Of a stretch of 64,000 nucleotides of DNA, positions 17,211 to 26,353 are shown piece by piece (position 1 is the stretch's first letter; every line of letters starts with the position of its first letter). A program made the position numbers and the translations under genes. Source of the DNA: Micromonospora arborensis (lineage in GTDB: Bacteria > Actinomycetota > Actinomycetes > Mycobacteriales > Micromonosporaceae); the NCBI RefSeq assembly GCF_003205615.1, contig NZ_PYBV01000003.1:77705-141704 (forward strand), written 5' to 3'. The notes under the pieces are model-generated. The model ran no database searches, had not been told where the DNA came from, and saw only the letters and a list, made by a program, of their open reading frames with translations.

Positions 17211-18467
17211 TCAGGAGACGGAGATCGTCCCGTTGCCGGCACGGACGCAGGACACCGCGCGGGCGGCGGTGACGGCGGCGCCGGCGAGGCACTGGCCGAG
17301 CACCTGGTGCCCGGTGGCGTTCGGGTGCCACGACTCCTGGCAGGTCTGGAAGTAGCTGACGCAGGTGTTGGCGATCCGCTGGATCGCGATCTTGTCCTTG
17401 CCGGCGAGGCTGGTGACGAAGGTGCCGGTCGCGCCGTCCTGGAGCCGGATCGGTGTGGCCAGCGCGCCCGTCGGGCTGCTCGTCTGCTCACAGAGACGGG
17501 CGCCGTTGAAGGCCTGCTGCACGTTCAGGTACACCAGGTCGTCGGCCGGGAACTCGGCCGCCAGGGTGTCCCGGGTGGACTTCACGATGCCGCCGAGACC
17601 CTGCGAGAAGCGGTGCCCGGGCGCCAGGCTGGCCCGGTGGATCGGGCATCCGGCCGCGTACCGCTCGGCACCCAGGTCGCGGAACTTGTCCCGGGTGTCG
17701 TCCCGGCTGTCCTCCTCGTGGAACTGCGGGTTCAGGTCCAGCGGCAGCGGGTTCGTGTAGTCCTGGAACACCACTCGGTGCTGACCGTCCGCGTCCACCT
17801 GGTCGAGGGTGGTCAGGATCTGGCGTACGGCGGCGGTGGTCTCCGCGGTCGCGGCGCTGAGCTGTGCTGCGGTGGCCAGGTCGGCGTCCGTGCACGGCTT
17901 CTGCTCGACCGGGCCGTTCAGGTACGCCCAGAACTCCCACCAGCCGGTCCAGGCGTCGGCGATGAACCGGTTGGCGCACTTCTCCGCGACGCTGCCGAAG
18001 GTGAACGAGCTGTTGTTGGAACCCAGGCCGATCAGCACCAGGTCGATGTCCTGGGTCTGCGCGACGGCGCGGAGCTGGTCCAACTGCGCGGCCACGGTGC
18101 GGCCGTTGGTACGCGCCTGCGAGGCGTTGGCGATGTCGTGTGGTTGGCCGCCGGAGCAGGCCAGGTTGAACCGGTTCTGGATGCCCGGCAGGTTGGCCTG
18201 GTGGAGCGAGGCGTTCGCCGATCGGTGGCAGAAGAACGCGTTGTCGTTCGGCGCGGTCCAGCCGGGGAAGCCCTGGGCGACTCCGTTGATGTCGACGACC
18301 GGGGTGTACGCCCCGGCACCCTCGCCACTGATGAAGCTGTCCCCGAGTGCCACCGCGGCGGTGGGAGGCGCGGCGGACGCGGGTGCGGGCAACGCGACGG
18401 CGGTCGACAGCGCGGCCAGGGCGATCGTTAGCCCCGCGGCGAGCGCGGTACGTCGGAACCTGGGCAT
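17211..18467 (-). CDS. Secreted SGNH/GDSL hydrolase
   Basis: A 418-residue secreted esterase/lipase-like enzyme. The signal peptide runs from 'MPRFRRTALAAGL' to the 'PASAAP' cleavage region. The catalytic blocks of the SGNH fold follow: 'VALGDSFISGEGAGAY' (block I, nucleophile Ser), Gly in 'NLACSGGQPHDI' (block II), Asn in 'IGLGSNNSSF' (block III) and 'SWHPNATGHQVLG' near the C terminus (block V, catalytic His). At least six cysteines suggest disulfides outside the cell. The ATG at 18467 is preferred over 18479 because gggag lies just before it. Upstream, the decamer gatgaaagac occurs twice (18489-18498 and 18564-18573), 75 bp apart. Likely substrates are lipids or acetylated polysaccharides. 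Confidence 0.92.
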   Translation of the reverse strand: MPRFRRTALAAGLTIALAALSTAVALPAPASAAPPTAAVALGDSFISGEGAGAYTPVVDINGVAQGFPGWTAPNDNAFFCHRSANASLHQANLPGIQNRFNLACSGGQPHDIANASQARTNGRTVAAQLDQLRAVAQTQDIDLVLIGLGSNNSSFTFGSVAEKCANRFIADAWTGWWEFWAYLNGPVEQKPCTDADLATAAQLSAATAETTAAVRQILTTLDQVDADGQHRVVFQDYTNPLPLDLNPQFHEEDSRDDTRDKFRDLGAERYAAGCPIHRASLAPGHRFSQGLGGIVKSTRDTLAAEFPADDLVYLNVQQAFNGARLCEQTSSPTGALATPIRLQDGATGTFVTSLAGKDKIAIQRIANTCVSYFQTCQESWHPNATGHQVLGQCLAGAAVTAARAVSCVRAGNGTISVS

Positions 18468-18594
18468 GGGGGCTCCCATTCATCGAAAGATGAAAGACTC
18501 TCTGAGAGCGCGATCAGATCACCCTCGTGCGACGGGCGTCAATGGCCCGTAACGGATTCGTTCGATGAAAGACATGCACGCCTCGACGTGCGGT

Positions 18595-19305
18595 TCACCT
18601 CGCCGAAGTGGGCTCGCTCGCCCGGTCGTGGCGCCGCAGCACGGCCGCGCCGACGGCGTTCAGACCGACACCCCAGATCAGCAGGACGCACAGCCACTGC
18701 ACCCAACGCAGCAGGCTCATGTCCCCCGAGAGCAGGTTGCGCACGCTGCCCAACGGAGTGAGCCACGCCTGGGCGGGACGGAGGGCGTCCACGCTCAGCG
18801 CCGCGAACAGGCCCAGCGGCAGCACGATCGTGGCGACGAACGCGATCACTGTCGAGCGCAGCAGCAGCCCGAGCCCGGTGCCCACCAGGCCGGCGCCGAT
18901 CTGCGTCAGCACACTGCCCACCGCGATCGTCCCGGCGTGCCGCCATGCGTCATCGGCGATGTCAGCGGGGGTGAAGGCGAGCGTCGCGGCGCAGATCAGC
19001 ACCCCGACAACGCCGATGACGACGGCCGGCAGGCACACCGCCAGCACCGTCGGCGCGACCCGGGCGGCGCCGCCCGCCCGCCGCAGGTCGTGCACCAGCA
19101 GGATGCCGAAGAGCGGCGTCACGACCGACATCAGGCTCTGGGCGGTGTCCGACAGCGCGGCGAACGTCCGGTCGGCGGGAGCCGCCGCCGCGACCAGCAC
19201 CACCGCGGCGAGCAGCCCGGCCAGCAGGGTGCCCACCAGCAGCCACCGCCGGGCGCGCGTGCCGATGGCACGCTGGAGAGGGCTTCTCGTCGTCACGTCC
19301 ACCAC
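18595..19305 (-). CDS. ABC-2-type permease-like membrane protein (orphan)
   Basis: A 236-residue protein with six hydrophobic segments, beginning 'RRWLLVGTLLAGLLAAVVLVAAA' and ending 'WLCVLLIWGVGLNAVGAAVLRR'. Its layout, with a cytoplasmic start, six spans and a 'SLMSVVTPLFGILLVHDLRR' second segment, fits ABC-2-type permeases. Such proteins normally sit next to an ATPase gene, but none is adjacent, so it may use an unlinked ATPase. The GTG at 19305 follows ggagg at five bases; GTG at 19302 is also possible. The longer in-frame extension to 19620 overlaps the parE promoter and is unlikely to be translated. Confidence 0.65.
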   Translation of the reverse strand: MVDVTTRSPLQRAIGTRARRWLLVGTLLAGLLAAVVLVAAAAPADRTFAALSDTAQSLMSVVTPLFGILLVHDLRRAGGAARVAPTVLAVCLPAVVIGVVGVLICAATLAFTPADIADDAWRHAGTIAVGSVLTQIGAGLVGTGLGLLLRSTVIAFVATIVLPLGLFAALSVDALRPAQAWLTPLGSVRNLLSGDMSLLRWVQWLCVLLIWGVGLNAVGAAVLRRHDRASEPTSAR

Positions 19306-19483
19306 AATCGCCTCCAGTCGATGCGCCAGCGGCATCCGGCCGGTCCCAACCCTGCCGCGATCATGGGCCAGCGTAGCGGCGGAGGTTTCTCTGCGTGGTC
19401 CCGTGATCACCGGTTGGGCTGTTGGTTGGCTCACGTCCGCAGGCTCACGCGCGGCGGGTCGGAGCGGGGGCCACGGGAGTTGT

Positions 19484-19500
19484 CCTAGCCTCGGGCTAGG
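19484..19500. promoter_or_regulatory. 17-bp palindrome upstream of parE
   Basis: cctagcc-tcg-ggctagg is a perfect dyad 76 bases before the parE start. It contains TAGCCT/CTAGG elements and could be an operator or overlap a -10 box on either strand. Confidence 0.4.
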
Positions 19501-19576
19501 CTCGCTCCGGCGCGCCACGCCGGCTGATGTCGCCGGTGACCGGCAGCACACCGCCGAGACCGGGGAGTACGACCAG

Positions 19577-21634
19577 TTGACCGCAGAGCCTGACACCCTG
19601 TACGGGGCCGATGACCTCACTCACCTTGAGGGGCTGGACGCTGTCCGCAAGCGGCCCGGCATGTACATCGGTTCCACCGACAGCCGTGGCGTGGGTCACC
19701 TCGTCAACGAGATCCTCGACAACTCCACCGACGAGGGTGTCGCCGGTCACGCCAGCAACGTCGAGGTGACACTGCACGCCGACGGCTCGGTGCAGGTCGA
19801 CGACGACGGCCGGGGCATCCCCACCGACGTGCACGCCAAGTCCGGCATCTCCGGCGTCGAGCTGGTGCTCACCCGGCTGCACGCCGGCGGCAAGTTCGGC
19901 GGCTCCGGTTACAAGACCTCCGGCGGCCTGCACGGCGTCGGCGCCTCGGCGGTCAACGCGCTGTCCCACCGCTTCGACGTGACCGTCCGCCGGGCCGGCA
20001 AGGTGCACGCGATGTCCTTCCGGCACGGCGTCCCGGGCATCTTCGACGGCGACGGCGCGGACGCGCCCTTCACCGCCGGCCCCGGGCTGCAGGTCATCGG
20101 GGCGATGAAGCGCGGCCAGCGCACCGGCACCTCGATTCGCTGGTGGCACGACGCCCGCTACTTCGAGACCGGCGCCGCGCTCGACGTCGACGCGGTCCGC
20201 ACGAAGCTGCGCAACACCGCCTTCCTGGTTCCCGGCGTGACCTACCTGCTGCGTGACCTGACCGGCGAGGCCCCCGCCGAGGAGCGGTTCCACTACCCCA
20301 ACGGGCTCAGCGACATGGTGGAGTTCCTCGCGCCGGCCGGCGACCGGCCGGTCTCCGGCATCCTGCTGGTCAACGGTGAGGGCACATACCGGGAGAACGC
20401 CGCCGACGCCAACGGCGTCATGCAGTCCAACGTGCAACGGCGCGCCGAGGTCGAGGTGGCGTTCCGGTGGGGCACCGGCTACGAGCGCACCGTCGAGTGC
20501 TTCACCAACACCATCCGCAACGCGCACGGCGGCACGCACCGCAAGGGCTTCGAGCGGGCCCTCGTCCGCGCCCTCGCCGACGCGGTCCGCAACACCCGCG
20601 GTCTGCTCAAGGCCAAGGAGGAGCCGCCCACCCTGGACGACGTCCTGGAGGGGATGACCGCGGTGGTGCACGTGCGGATCCCCGAGCCGCAGTTCACCTC
20701 GCAGACCAAGGACGAGCTCTCCACCCCGGGCATCACCAAGGTGCTCCAGGGGTTGGTCGACGCGCACGTCAAGGCCTGGCTGGAGGACCGACGCACCAAG
20801 GCCGAGGCGCGCACCGTCCTGCAGAAGATCGTCGACGCGGCGCGGGTGCGGCTCACCCAGAAGCAGCAGAAGGACGCCGCCCGGCGCAAGACCGCCCTGG
20901 AGGGCGCGTCCATGCCGCCGAAGCTGGTCGACTGCCGAGCCACCGGCATCGACCGCAGCGAGCTGTTCATCGTCGAGGGCGACAGCGCGCTCGGTACGAG
21001 CCGGATGGCTCGATCCTCCGAATACCAGGCGTTGCTGCCGATCCGCGGCAAGATCCTCAACGTGCAGAAGGCCAACCTCCAGCAGGTTCTGGACAATGCC
21101 GAGTGCGCCGCGATCGTGCAGGTCCTCGGGGCCGGCTCGGGGCGTACGTTCGACCTCGCCTCGCTGCGCTACGGCCGCGTGCTGATCATGGCCGACGCCG
21201 ACGTGGACGGCGCCCACATCCGGACGCTGCTGATCACCCTCTTCGCCCGCTACATGCGCCCGTTGATCGAGGCCGGTCGGCTCTACGCCGCGATGCCGCC
21301 CCTGCACAAGATCACCACCAGGGGGCGCAACCCGCAGACCGTCTACACCTACACCCAGGCCGAGATGGAGACGACGGTCCGCAAGCTGGAGAAGGCCGGC
21401 AAGCAGATCGTCACGCCCATCCCACGCTTCAAGGGCCTCGGTGAGATGGACGCCGACGAGTTGTGGGACACCACGATGAACCCGGCCACCCGTGCCGTCC
21501 GCCGGATCACCCTCGACGACGTCGACGCCGCCGAGCGGATCCTCGAACTGCTGATGGGCGAGAAGGTCGAGCCGCGCCGCAACTGGCTCATCGACTCCGC
21601 GGATCGGGTCGACCGGGAAGCGATCGACGCATGA
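19577..21634 (+). CDS. parE: Type II topoisomerase B subunit (topoisomerase IV ParE-like)
   Basis: A 685-residue ATPase subunit of an A2B2 type II topoisomerase. The GHKL ATPase domain starts 'LDAVRKRPGMYIGSTD', with catalytic Glu in 'HLVNEILDNSTDE' (about Glu45, Asn49) and the 'GRGIPTDVH' and 'GGLHGVGASAVNAL' boxes. The TOPRIM domain has 'EGDSALG' and 'DADVDGAHI'. Length is that of ParE and short GyrB. The TTG start at 19577 is chosen because ggggag lies upstream and the conserved N terminus begins there; the frame continues upstream only as noise. Linkage to parC and distance from any dnaA/recF-type cluster favour ParE over the oriC-linked GyrB. It should decatenate chromosomes or relax supercoils together with the next gene product. 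Confidence 0.92.
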   Translation: MTAEPDTLYGADDLTHLEGLDAVRKRPGMYIGSTDSRGVGHLVNEILDNSTDEGVAGHASNVEVTLHADGSVQVDDDGRGIPTDVHAKSGISGVELVLTRLHAGGKFGGSGYKTSGGLHGVGASAVNALSHRFDVTVRRAGKVHAMSFRHGVPGIFDGDGADAPFTAGPGLQVIGAMKRGQRTGTSIRWWHDARYFETGAALDVDAVRTKLRNTAFLVPGVTYLLRDLTGEAPAEERFHYPNGLSDMVEFLAPAGDRPVSGILLVNGEGTYRENAADANGVMQSNVQRRAEVEVAFRWGTGYERTVECFTNTIRNAHGGTHRKGFERALVRALADAVRNTRGLLKAKEEPPTLDDVLEGMTAVVHVRIPEPQFTSQTKDELSTPGITKVLQGLVDAHVKAWLEDRRTKAEARTVLQKIVDAARVRLTQKQQKDAARRKTALEGASMPPKLVDCRATGIDRSELFIVEGDSALGTSRMARSSEYQALLPIRGKILNVQKANLQQVLDNAECAAIVQVLGAGSGRTFDLASLRYGRVLIMADADVDGAHIRTLLITLFARYMRPLIEAGRLYAAMPPLHKITTRGRNPQTVYTYTQAEMETTVRKLEKAGKQIVTPIPRFKGLGEMDADELWDTTMNPATRAVRRITLDDVDAAERILELLMGEKVEPRRNWLIDSADRVDREAIDA

Positions 21635-21673
21635 GCGAGCGGCAGCGAAGCGAATCATCGAGACAGCGCGATG

Positions 21674-21719
21674 GTGCCTCATGCCGTTGCGTAGCGCAGC
21701 GAAGCGACGGCATGAGCAC
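21674..21719. repeat. Imperfect inverted repeat between parE and parC
   Basis: gtgcctcatgccgttgc (21674-21690) can pair with gcgacggcatgagcac (21704-21719) with one bulge. The surrounding 100 bases are rich in short 'agcgaagcga' repeats typical of intergenic elements, unlike the flanking genes. It may attenuate or uncouple parC from parE. Confidence 0.55.
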
Positions 21720-21747
21720 CCGTTCCGTTCGAGTGGAGAGCTGAGTC

Positions 21748-24231
21748 ATGGCACGGCGCAAGGAAAACAAGGTCGACCTCTCCTCGTTCGACCAGGCCGG
21801 CGCGCGAGTCTTCGACAACCCGTTGGTCACCGAGGTCTCCGACTCCTATTTGGAGTACGCGTTCTCGGTCATCCACTCCCGCGCCCTGCCGGACGCCCGC
21901 GACGGCCTCAAGCCGGTGCACCGGCGCATCCTCTGGTCGATGTACGAGCAGGGCTACCGCCCCGACCGTGGGCACGTGAAGTCCGCCCGAATTGTCGGCG
22001 ATACAATGGGTAAGTACCATCCGCACGGCGATACGGCGATCTACGACGCCATGGTCCGCCTCGCGCAGGACTTCTCCCTCAACGTGCCGCTCATCGACGG
22101 GCACGGAAACTTCGGATCTCCGGACGACGGCCCGGCCGCCTCGCGCTACACCGAGGCACGGATGTCGCGGGAGGCGATGCTGCTCGTCGGTGAGCTCGGC
22201 GAGGACACCGTCGACGTCGAGCCCAACTACGACGGGTCGCTGACCCAGCCGACCGTGCTGCCGGCCGCCTTCCCCAACCTGCTGGTCAACGGCGCGTCCG
22301 GGATCGCGGTCGGCATGGCCACCAACATGATCCCGCACAACCTGGCCGAGGTGGTCCAGGCGGCTCGTTGGCTGATCAACCACCCGGACGCCAGCCTGGA
22401 CAAGCTCATGGAGTTCGTTCCCGGCCCCGACCTGCCCACCGGCGGGGTGCTGCTGGGCCTGGACGAGGTGCGCCGCGCGTACGAGACGGGGCGCGGCGTG
22501 GTGCGGATGCGCGGCAAGGTGGAGATCGGCCCGATCGAGGGCAGTCGGGGTCGCCAGGCCATCACCGTTGTCGAGCTGCCCTACGGCGTCGGCGCGGAGA
22601 AGGTCATCGCGGCCGTCACCAACGAGGTCACCAAGACCAAGCGGCTGACCGGCATCGCCGACGTCAAGGACCTCACCGACCGGGAGAGCGGCACCCGACT
22701 CGTCATCGAGTGCAAGGTGGGCGTCAACCCGCAGGCGCTGCTCGCCGACCTCTACCGGCTGACCCCGCTGGAGCAGTCGTTCGGCGTCAACAACCTGGTC
22801 CTGGTCGACGGGCAGCCGCGCACCCTGGGTTTGAAGGCGCTGCTGGAGGTGTTCCTGGCCCACCGGTACGAGGTGGTCACCCGGCGCACCTCGTACCGTC
22901 GGCGCAAGCGTCAGGAGCGGCTGCACCTGGTCGACGGTCTGCTGATCGCCCTGCTGGACATCGACGAGGTGGTCCGGCTGATCCGGGGCAGCGATGACGC
23001 GCAGGCCGCGAAGGACGGGCTGATGAGCCGCTTCGGTCTCTCCGACATCCAGGCCACCTACATTCTGGACACTCCGCTGCGCCGGTTGACCAAGTTCGAC
23101 CGGATCGAGCTGGAGACCGAGCAGGAGCGGCTGTGCACCGAGATCGCCGAGCTGAGCGCGATCCTCGACGACGAGCGGGTGCTCAAGAAGGTGGTCTCCG
23201 ACGAGTTGGCGGCCGTGGTCAAGCAGTTCGCCACCGAACGACGTACGACGCTTGTCGACGGCGACCTCAAGGAGGTGCTGGCCGCGTCCGCGCCGGCCGG
23301 TCCGCTGGAGGTCGCCGACGACCCGTGCCAGGTGATCCTCTCCGCGACCGGGCTGGTCGCCCGGACCGCGGCCGAGTCGGAGGAGAGCGCCGAGGGGCGC
23401 CGACGCAACGGCCGGATCAAGCACGACACGGTACGCGCGATCGTGCACTCCACCGCCCGTGGTCGGGTGCTGTTGCTGACCAGTGCCGGTCGGGCCTTCA
23501 AGGTCGACGTCCTGCCGCTGCCGGTGCTGCCGGAGCAGGCCGGCACGGTGTCGCTGCGGGGCGGCATGTCCGCGGCCGAGTTGGTGCCGCTGGAGGCGGG
23601 GGAGACCGTCGTCGGCCTGGCCCCGCTGGGTGGGCAGGCGGAGGGCTCACCGGGTCTGGCGCTGGGCACCCGGCAGGGCGTGGTGAAGATCTGCGCGCCG
23701 GAGTGGCCGGTACGGTCCGACGAGTTCGAGGTGATCGGTCTGCGTGCGGGCGACGAGGTGGTCGGGGCGACCTGGCTGACCGACGGCGACGAGACGCTGA
23801 CCTTCGTCACCTCGGAGGCGTCGCTGCTGCGCTTCCCCGCCGCGCTGGTCCGCCCGCAGGGCCTCAAGGGTGGCGGCATGGCCGGCATCAGCCTGCCGGC
23901 CGGAGCGCGGGTGGCGTTCTTCGGCGCGGTACGCACCGACGACCCGGGGCATGGCGAGCCGATGGTGGTGACCTCCACCGGGGCGACGGTCAAGGTGACG
24001 CCGTTCAAGGCGTACCCGGCGAAGGGCCGGGCCACCGGCGGCGTGCGCGCACACCGCTTCCTCAAGGGTGAGACGGACGTGGCCGTCGCCTGGGTGGGTC
24101 CGCGCCCGGTCGGCGCGACCGGCACCGGTGACCCGGTGGAGCTGCCCGCGGCCGACCCACGCCGCGACGGCAGCGGCTTCGCGGTGATGCTCGGCCCAAC
24201 GGTGGTCGGCCACCTCATCGAACGCGACTGA
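21748..24231 (+). CDS. parC: Type II topoisomerase A subunit (topoisomerase IV ParC-like)
   Basis: An 827-residue DNA-cleaving subunit. The winged-helix/tower core has 'ALPDARDGLKPVHRRILWSM', the quinolone-pocket stretch 'HPHGDTAIYD' (residues 91-100) and the active-site Tyr134 in 'AASRYTEAR'. Thr96 takes the place of the Ser83 of E. coli GyrA, which may reduce intrinsic quinolone sensitivity; Asp100 matches Asp87. The C-terminal beta-pinwheel is present from about residue 520, but I do not find a canonical GyrA box (QRRGGKG), so decatenation rather than supercoiling is expected. The ATG is preceded by ggagag. It lies 113 bases after parE and is probably cotranscribed. Confidence 0.92.
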   Translation: MARRKENKVDLSSFDQAGARVFDNPLVTEVSDSYLEYAFSVIHSRALPDARDGLKPVHRRILWSMYEQGYRPDRGHVKSARIVGDTMGKYHPHGDTAIYDAMVRLAQDFSLNVPLIDGHGNFGSPDDGPAASRYTEARMSREAMLLVGELGEDTVDVEPNYDGSLTQPTVLPAAFPNLLVNGASGIAVGMATNMIPHNLAEVVQAARWLINHPDASLDKLMEFVPGPDLPTGGVLLGLDEVRRAYETGRGVVRMRGKVEIGPIEGSRGRQAITVVELPYGVGAEKVIAAVTNEVTKTKRLTGIADVKDLTDRESGTRLVIECKVGVNPQALLADLYRLTPLEQSFGVNNLVLVDGQPRTLGLKALLEVFLAHRYEVVTRRTSYRRRKRQERLHLVDGLLIALLDIDEVVRLIRGSDDAQAAKDGLMSRFGLSDIQATYILDTPLRRLTKFDRIELETEQERLCTEIAELSAILDDERVLKKVVSDELAAVVKQFATERRTTLVDGDLKEVLAASAPAGPLEVADDPCQVILSATGLVARTAAESEESAEGRRRNGRIKHDTVRAIVHSTARGRVLLLTSAGRAFKVDVLPLPVLPEQAGTVSLRGGMSAAELVPLEAGETVVGLAPLGGQAEGSPGLALGTRQGVVKICAPEWPVRSDEFEVIGLRAGDEVVGATWLTDGDETLTFVTSEASLLRFPAALVRPQGLKGGGMAGISLPAGARVAFFGAVRTDDPGHGEPMVVTSTGATVKVTPFKAYPAKGRATGGVRAHRFLKGETDVAVAWVGPRPVGATGTGDPVELPAADPRRDGSGFAVMLGPTVVGHLIERD

Positions 24232-24255
24232 CTCCACCAGGTCGCTCTCGTCGAT

Positions 24256-24302
24256 CATGCACCTGTCGCCAGCCCACCTCGGTACCTGGCGGCAGGTGCA
24301 TG
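24256..24302 (+). terminator. Terminator-like hairpin after parC
   Basis: Arms of 17 bp at 24256-24272 and 24286-24302 pair with one G-T wobble around a 13-nt loop. The rest of the 324-base gap to 24555 has an imperfect ~24-bp duplication around 24400-24445 (gaggagggctctc / ggaggctctcatg) and a ttgacc near 24510, but no gene that I can support. Confidence 0.7.
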
Positions 24303-24555
24303 GTCGGTTGGCGGGCTCGCGGGTGCGGTGCGCGTGAACGGGTGCCGCGGGAAGCCCCGTGGTGTCTCGCCCCCGCGGCGGAGGTGCACACGCCTACGAG
24401 GAGGGCTCTCCTACGTGCGAGGGAGGCTCTCATGCGTGCGGGCGAGGCAGCGGGCCCTGTCAAGATCGGTCGGCCGCGCGATGCCGTCAGGGCGGTGAAA
24501 CGGGAGGCTTGACCACGTCGAACACACGGCGCAAGCACCCCGAGGAGACACCACA

Positions 24556-25146
24556 ATGGAGTTCCGCCCCGCTTTCATCGCCGCCCCGGTCCTGGTGATG
24601 AGCTATGGCATCATCCGGCTCGTCGACGGCTTGGACGGCGAGCGTGGTCCCGGCCCGGCCTGGACCATCGGGCACCTCGCGTTCATCGGCGCGCTCGTCG
24701 CGTTCATCTCGGTGTTCTGGCAGATGCGCCGCATGACTGGTGGTCGGGTCCTGGCGACGGTGTTCGCCACGGCCGGCACCTTCGGTGCGCTGGCGCTGAT
24801 CACCCAGTTCTCGATCGACCTGGTAGCCGGCTTCCTGGCCACCGACAACTACGGCATGAGCATGACCATTCACCAGGTACGCACCCTGCCGGGTATCGCG
24901 CAGTTGGCCTACGACTTCGGGCCCTACGCCTTCTATCTCGGTCAGCTCGCGTTGGTCGTCCTGCTCGCGGTGCAGCGCCGGGTCAAGGTGTGGACGCCGG
25001 TTCTGGTGCTGGCCGACCTTGCCACGCCGTTCATCGACAAGGACCTGATTCCGCTGGGGTCGGTCCTGCTGCTGGTCTCCTTCCTTCCGCTGGCCCGCCG
25101 CACCACCGCCGCCACCCCGGCGAACCCGGTGCCCGCCCTCGTTTGA
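24556..25146 (+). CDS. Membrane protein of unknown function
   Basis: A 196-residue protein with five or six hydrophobic helices ('FIAAPVLVMSYGIIRLVDGL', 'HLAFIGALVAFISVFW', 'VFATAGTFGALALITQF', 'YAFYLGQLALVVLLAV', 'LGSVLLLVSFLPLA'). gaggagac lies just before the ATG. It has no recognised family; the arrangement resembles small actinobacterial proteins near two-component systems. A strong hairpin separates it from the histidine-kinase gene, so it is probably not in the same transcript. Confidence 0.6.
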   Translation: MEFRPAFIAAPVLVMSYGIIRLVDGLDGERGPGPAWTIGHLAFIGALVAFISVFWQMRRMTGGRVLATVFATAGTFGALALITQFSIDLVAGFLATDNYGMSMTIHQVRTLPGIAQLAYDFGPYAFYLGQLALVVLLAVQRRVKVWTPVLVLADLATPFIDKDLIPLGSVLLLVSFLPLARRTTAATPANPVPALV

Positions 25147-25159
25147 GCGGCAGGTCGCG

Positions 25160-25190
25160 AGCCGATCCCCCCGGGGCCGGGGGATCGGCT
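25160..25190 (+). terminator. GC-rich hairpin terminator
   Basis: agccgatccccc (25160-25171) pairs perfectly with gggggatcggct (25179-25190) over a 7-nt loop, 14 bases after the stop. Confidence 0.75.
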
Positions 25191-25216
25191 GCCCGTGGGG
25201 AGGAGGGTCACGGATC

Positions 25217-26353
25217 ATGCACACTGTCGCGATGTCGTTCGCCCGCTTCGTGCGTACCACCAATCCGTACGTGGTGGACGCGGCGATCGCCGTGTTCGTC
25301 CTCGTCGCGGTGTCGCTGCCGTTCGTGCTCCCTCGGCCGGGCAGCGCGCCTGGGCTGCTGGCGTACCTGCTCACCGCGGGCACGGCGATCCCGCTGATCT
25401 GGCGCAGGCGGGTGCCGTTCACCGTGTTGGTGGCGGTCGCACTGGCCACGATCGCGGGCAAGGCTGTGGACGCGCCAGGGCAGCCCCTCGCGTACGGCGG
25501 GCTGGTCGCGCTCTACACGGTCGCCGCAGTGGGAGGTCGCCGGCAGCGCTGGGGCGCACTCGCCGCGACCTTCCCGGGTGTGGCGGCAGGGGTGGCGTTC
25601 AACACCAACCGCATCAGCGAATACTTCTACACCTTCCTGGTCTTCTTCACCGCGTACGTCCTTGGTCGACTCAGCCACGCTCGCCAGGAGCGCGCGACCG
25701 CCCTGGAAGACCGGGCGCTTCGGGCTGAGCGTGAGCGTGAGTTCGAGGCCGATCAAGCCGCCGTACGCGAGCGGGCCCGGATCGCCCGGGAGATGCACGA
25801 CGTGTTGTCGCACGCGGTGAGCCTCATGATCGTGCAGGCCGAGGCCGGGCCGGTCGCGGTGCGTACCGCCCCGCACCGAGCCGAGGCGGCGTTCGAAGCG
25901 ATCGCCGCCGCCGGCCGTGACGCCATGGTGCAACTGCGTGGCATGCTCGGCCTGCTGCGCGCGGAGGCCGGGCCCCGCAGTCCGCAGCCCACCCTGGCCC
26001 AACTGCCGCCGCTGATCGACGGAGTCCCGGCGGCCAGCCTGCGGGTGACCGGTGAGCAACGCCCGGTGTCGGCCGATGTGGAACTGGCGGCTTACCGCAT
26101 CGTCCAGGAGGCCCTCACCAATGCCGTCAAGCACGCGGCGGCCAGCACGGTCGACGTCCACCTGGACTGGTCACCCGAAGCCCTCACGATCACCGTGGCC
26201 GACGACGGCGTCGGAACCAGTGGCCCGGGTGGCGGACACGGCCTCGTCGGCATCCGGGAACGGGCGATCGCCTGCGGAGGCGCGGCGAGAACCGGGCCGG
26301 ACGTCGGTGGACGCGGGTTCACCGTCGAGGTTCGGCTACCCTTCCCGGCGTGA
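25217..26353 (+). CDS. NarL-type sensor histidine kinase
   Basis: A 378-residue membrane kinase. Four or five N-terminal spans (residues 20-150) form an intramembrane-type sensor without a large outer domain. A coiled linker of Arg/Glu follows, then the HisKA_3 dimerisation helix with the phospho-acceptor His194 in 'IAREMHDVLSHAVSLMIVQ', and the HATPase_c domain with 'VADDGVGTSGPGGGHGLVGIRERA'. Its stop overlaps the start of the response-regulator gene (GTGA), so the two form a coupled pair. The start at 25217 follows ggaggaggg at rather long spacing; ATG 25232 is an alternative. The signal is unknown. Confidence 0.93.
   Translation: MHTVAMSFARFVRTTNPYVVDAAIAVFVLVAVSLPFVLPRPGSAPGLLAYLLTAGTAIPLIWRRRVPFTVLVAVALATIAGKAVDAPGQPLAYGGLVALYTVAAVGGRRQRWGALAATFPGVAAGVAFNTNRISEYFYTFLVFFTAYVLGRLSHARQERATALEDRALRAEREREFEADQAAVRERARIAREMHDVLSHAVSLMIVQAEAGPVAVRTAPHRAEAAFEAIAAAGRDAMVQLRGMLGLLRAEAGPRSPQPTLAQLPPLIDGVPAASLRVTGEQRPVSADVELAAYRIVQEALTNAVKHAAASTVDVHLDWSPEALTITVADDGVGTSGPGGGHGLVGIRERAIACGGAARTGPDVGGRGFTVEVRLPFPA

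Noticed and set aside
18608..19576. N-terminal extension of ParE by about 320 codons
   Set aside because: It runs antisense to the ABC-2-like permease and lacks family similarity; TTG 19577 with ggggag fits the ParE N terminus.
19577..24231. GyrB/GyrA assignment
   Set aside because: No canonical GyrA box was found and no oriC-type neighbours are present; ParE/ParC is more likely, though not proven.
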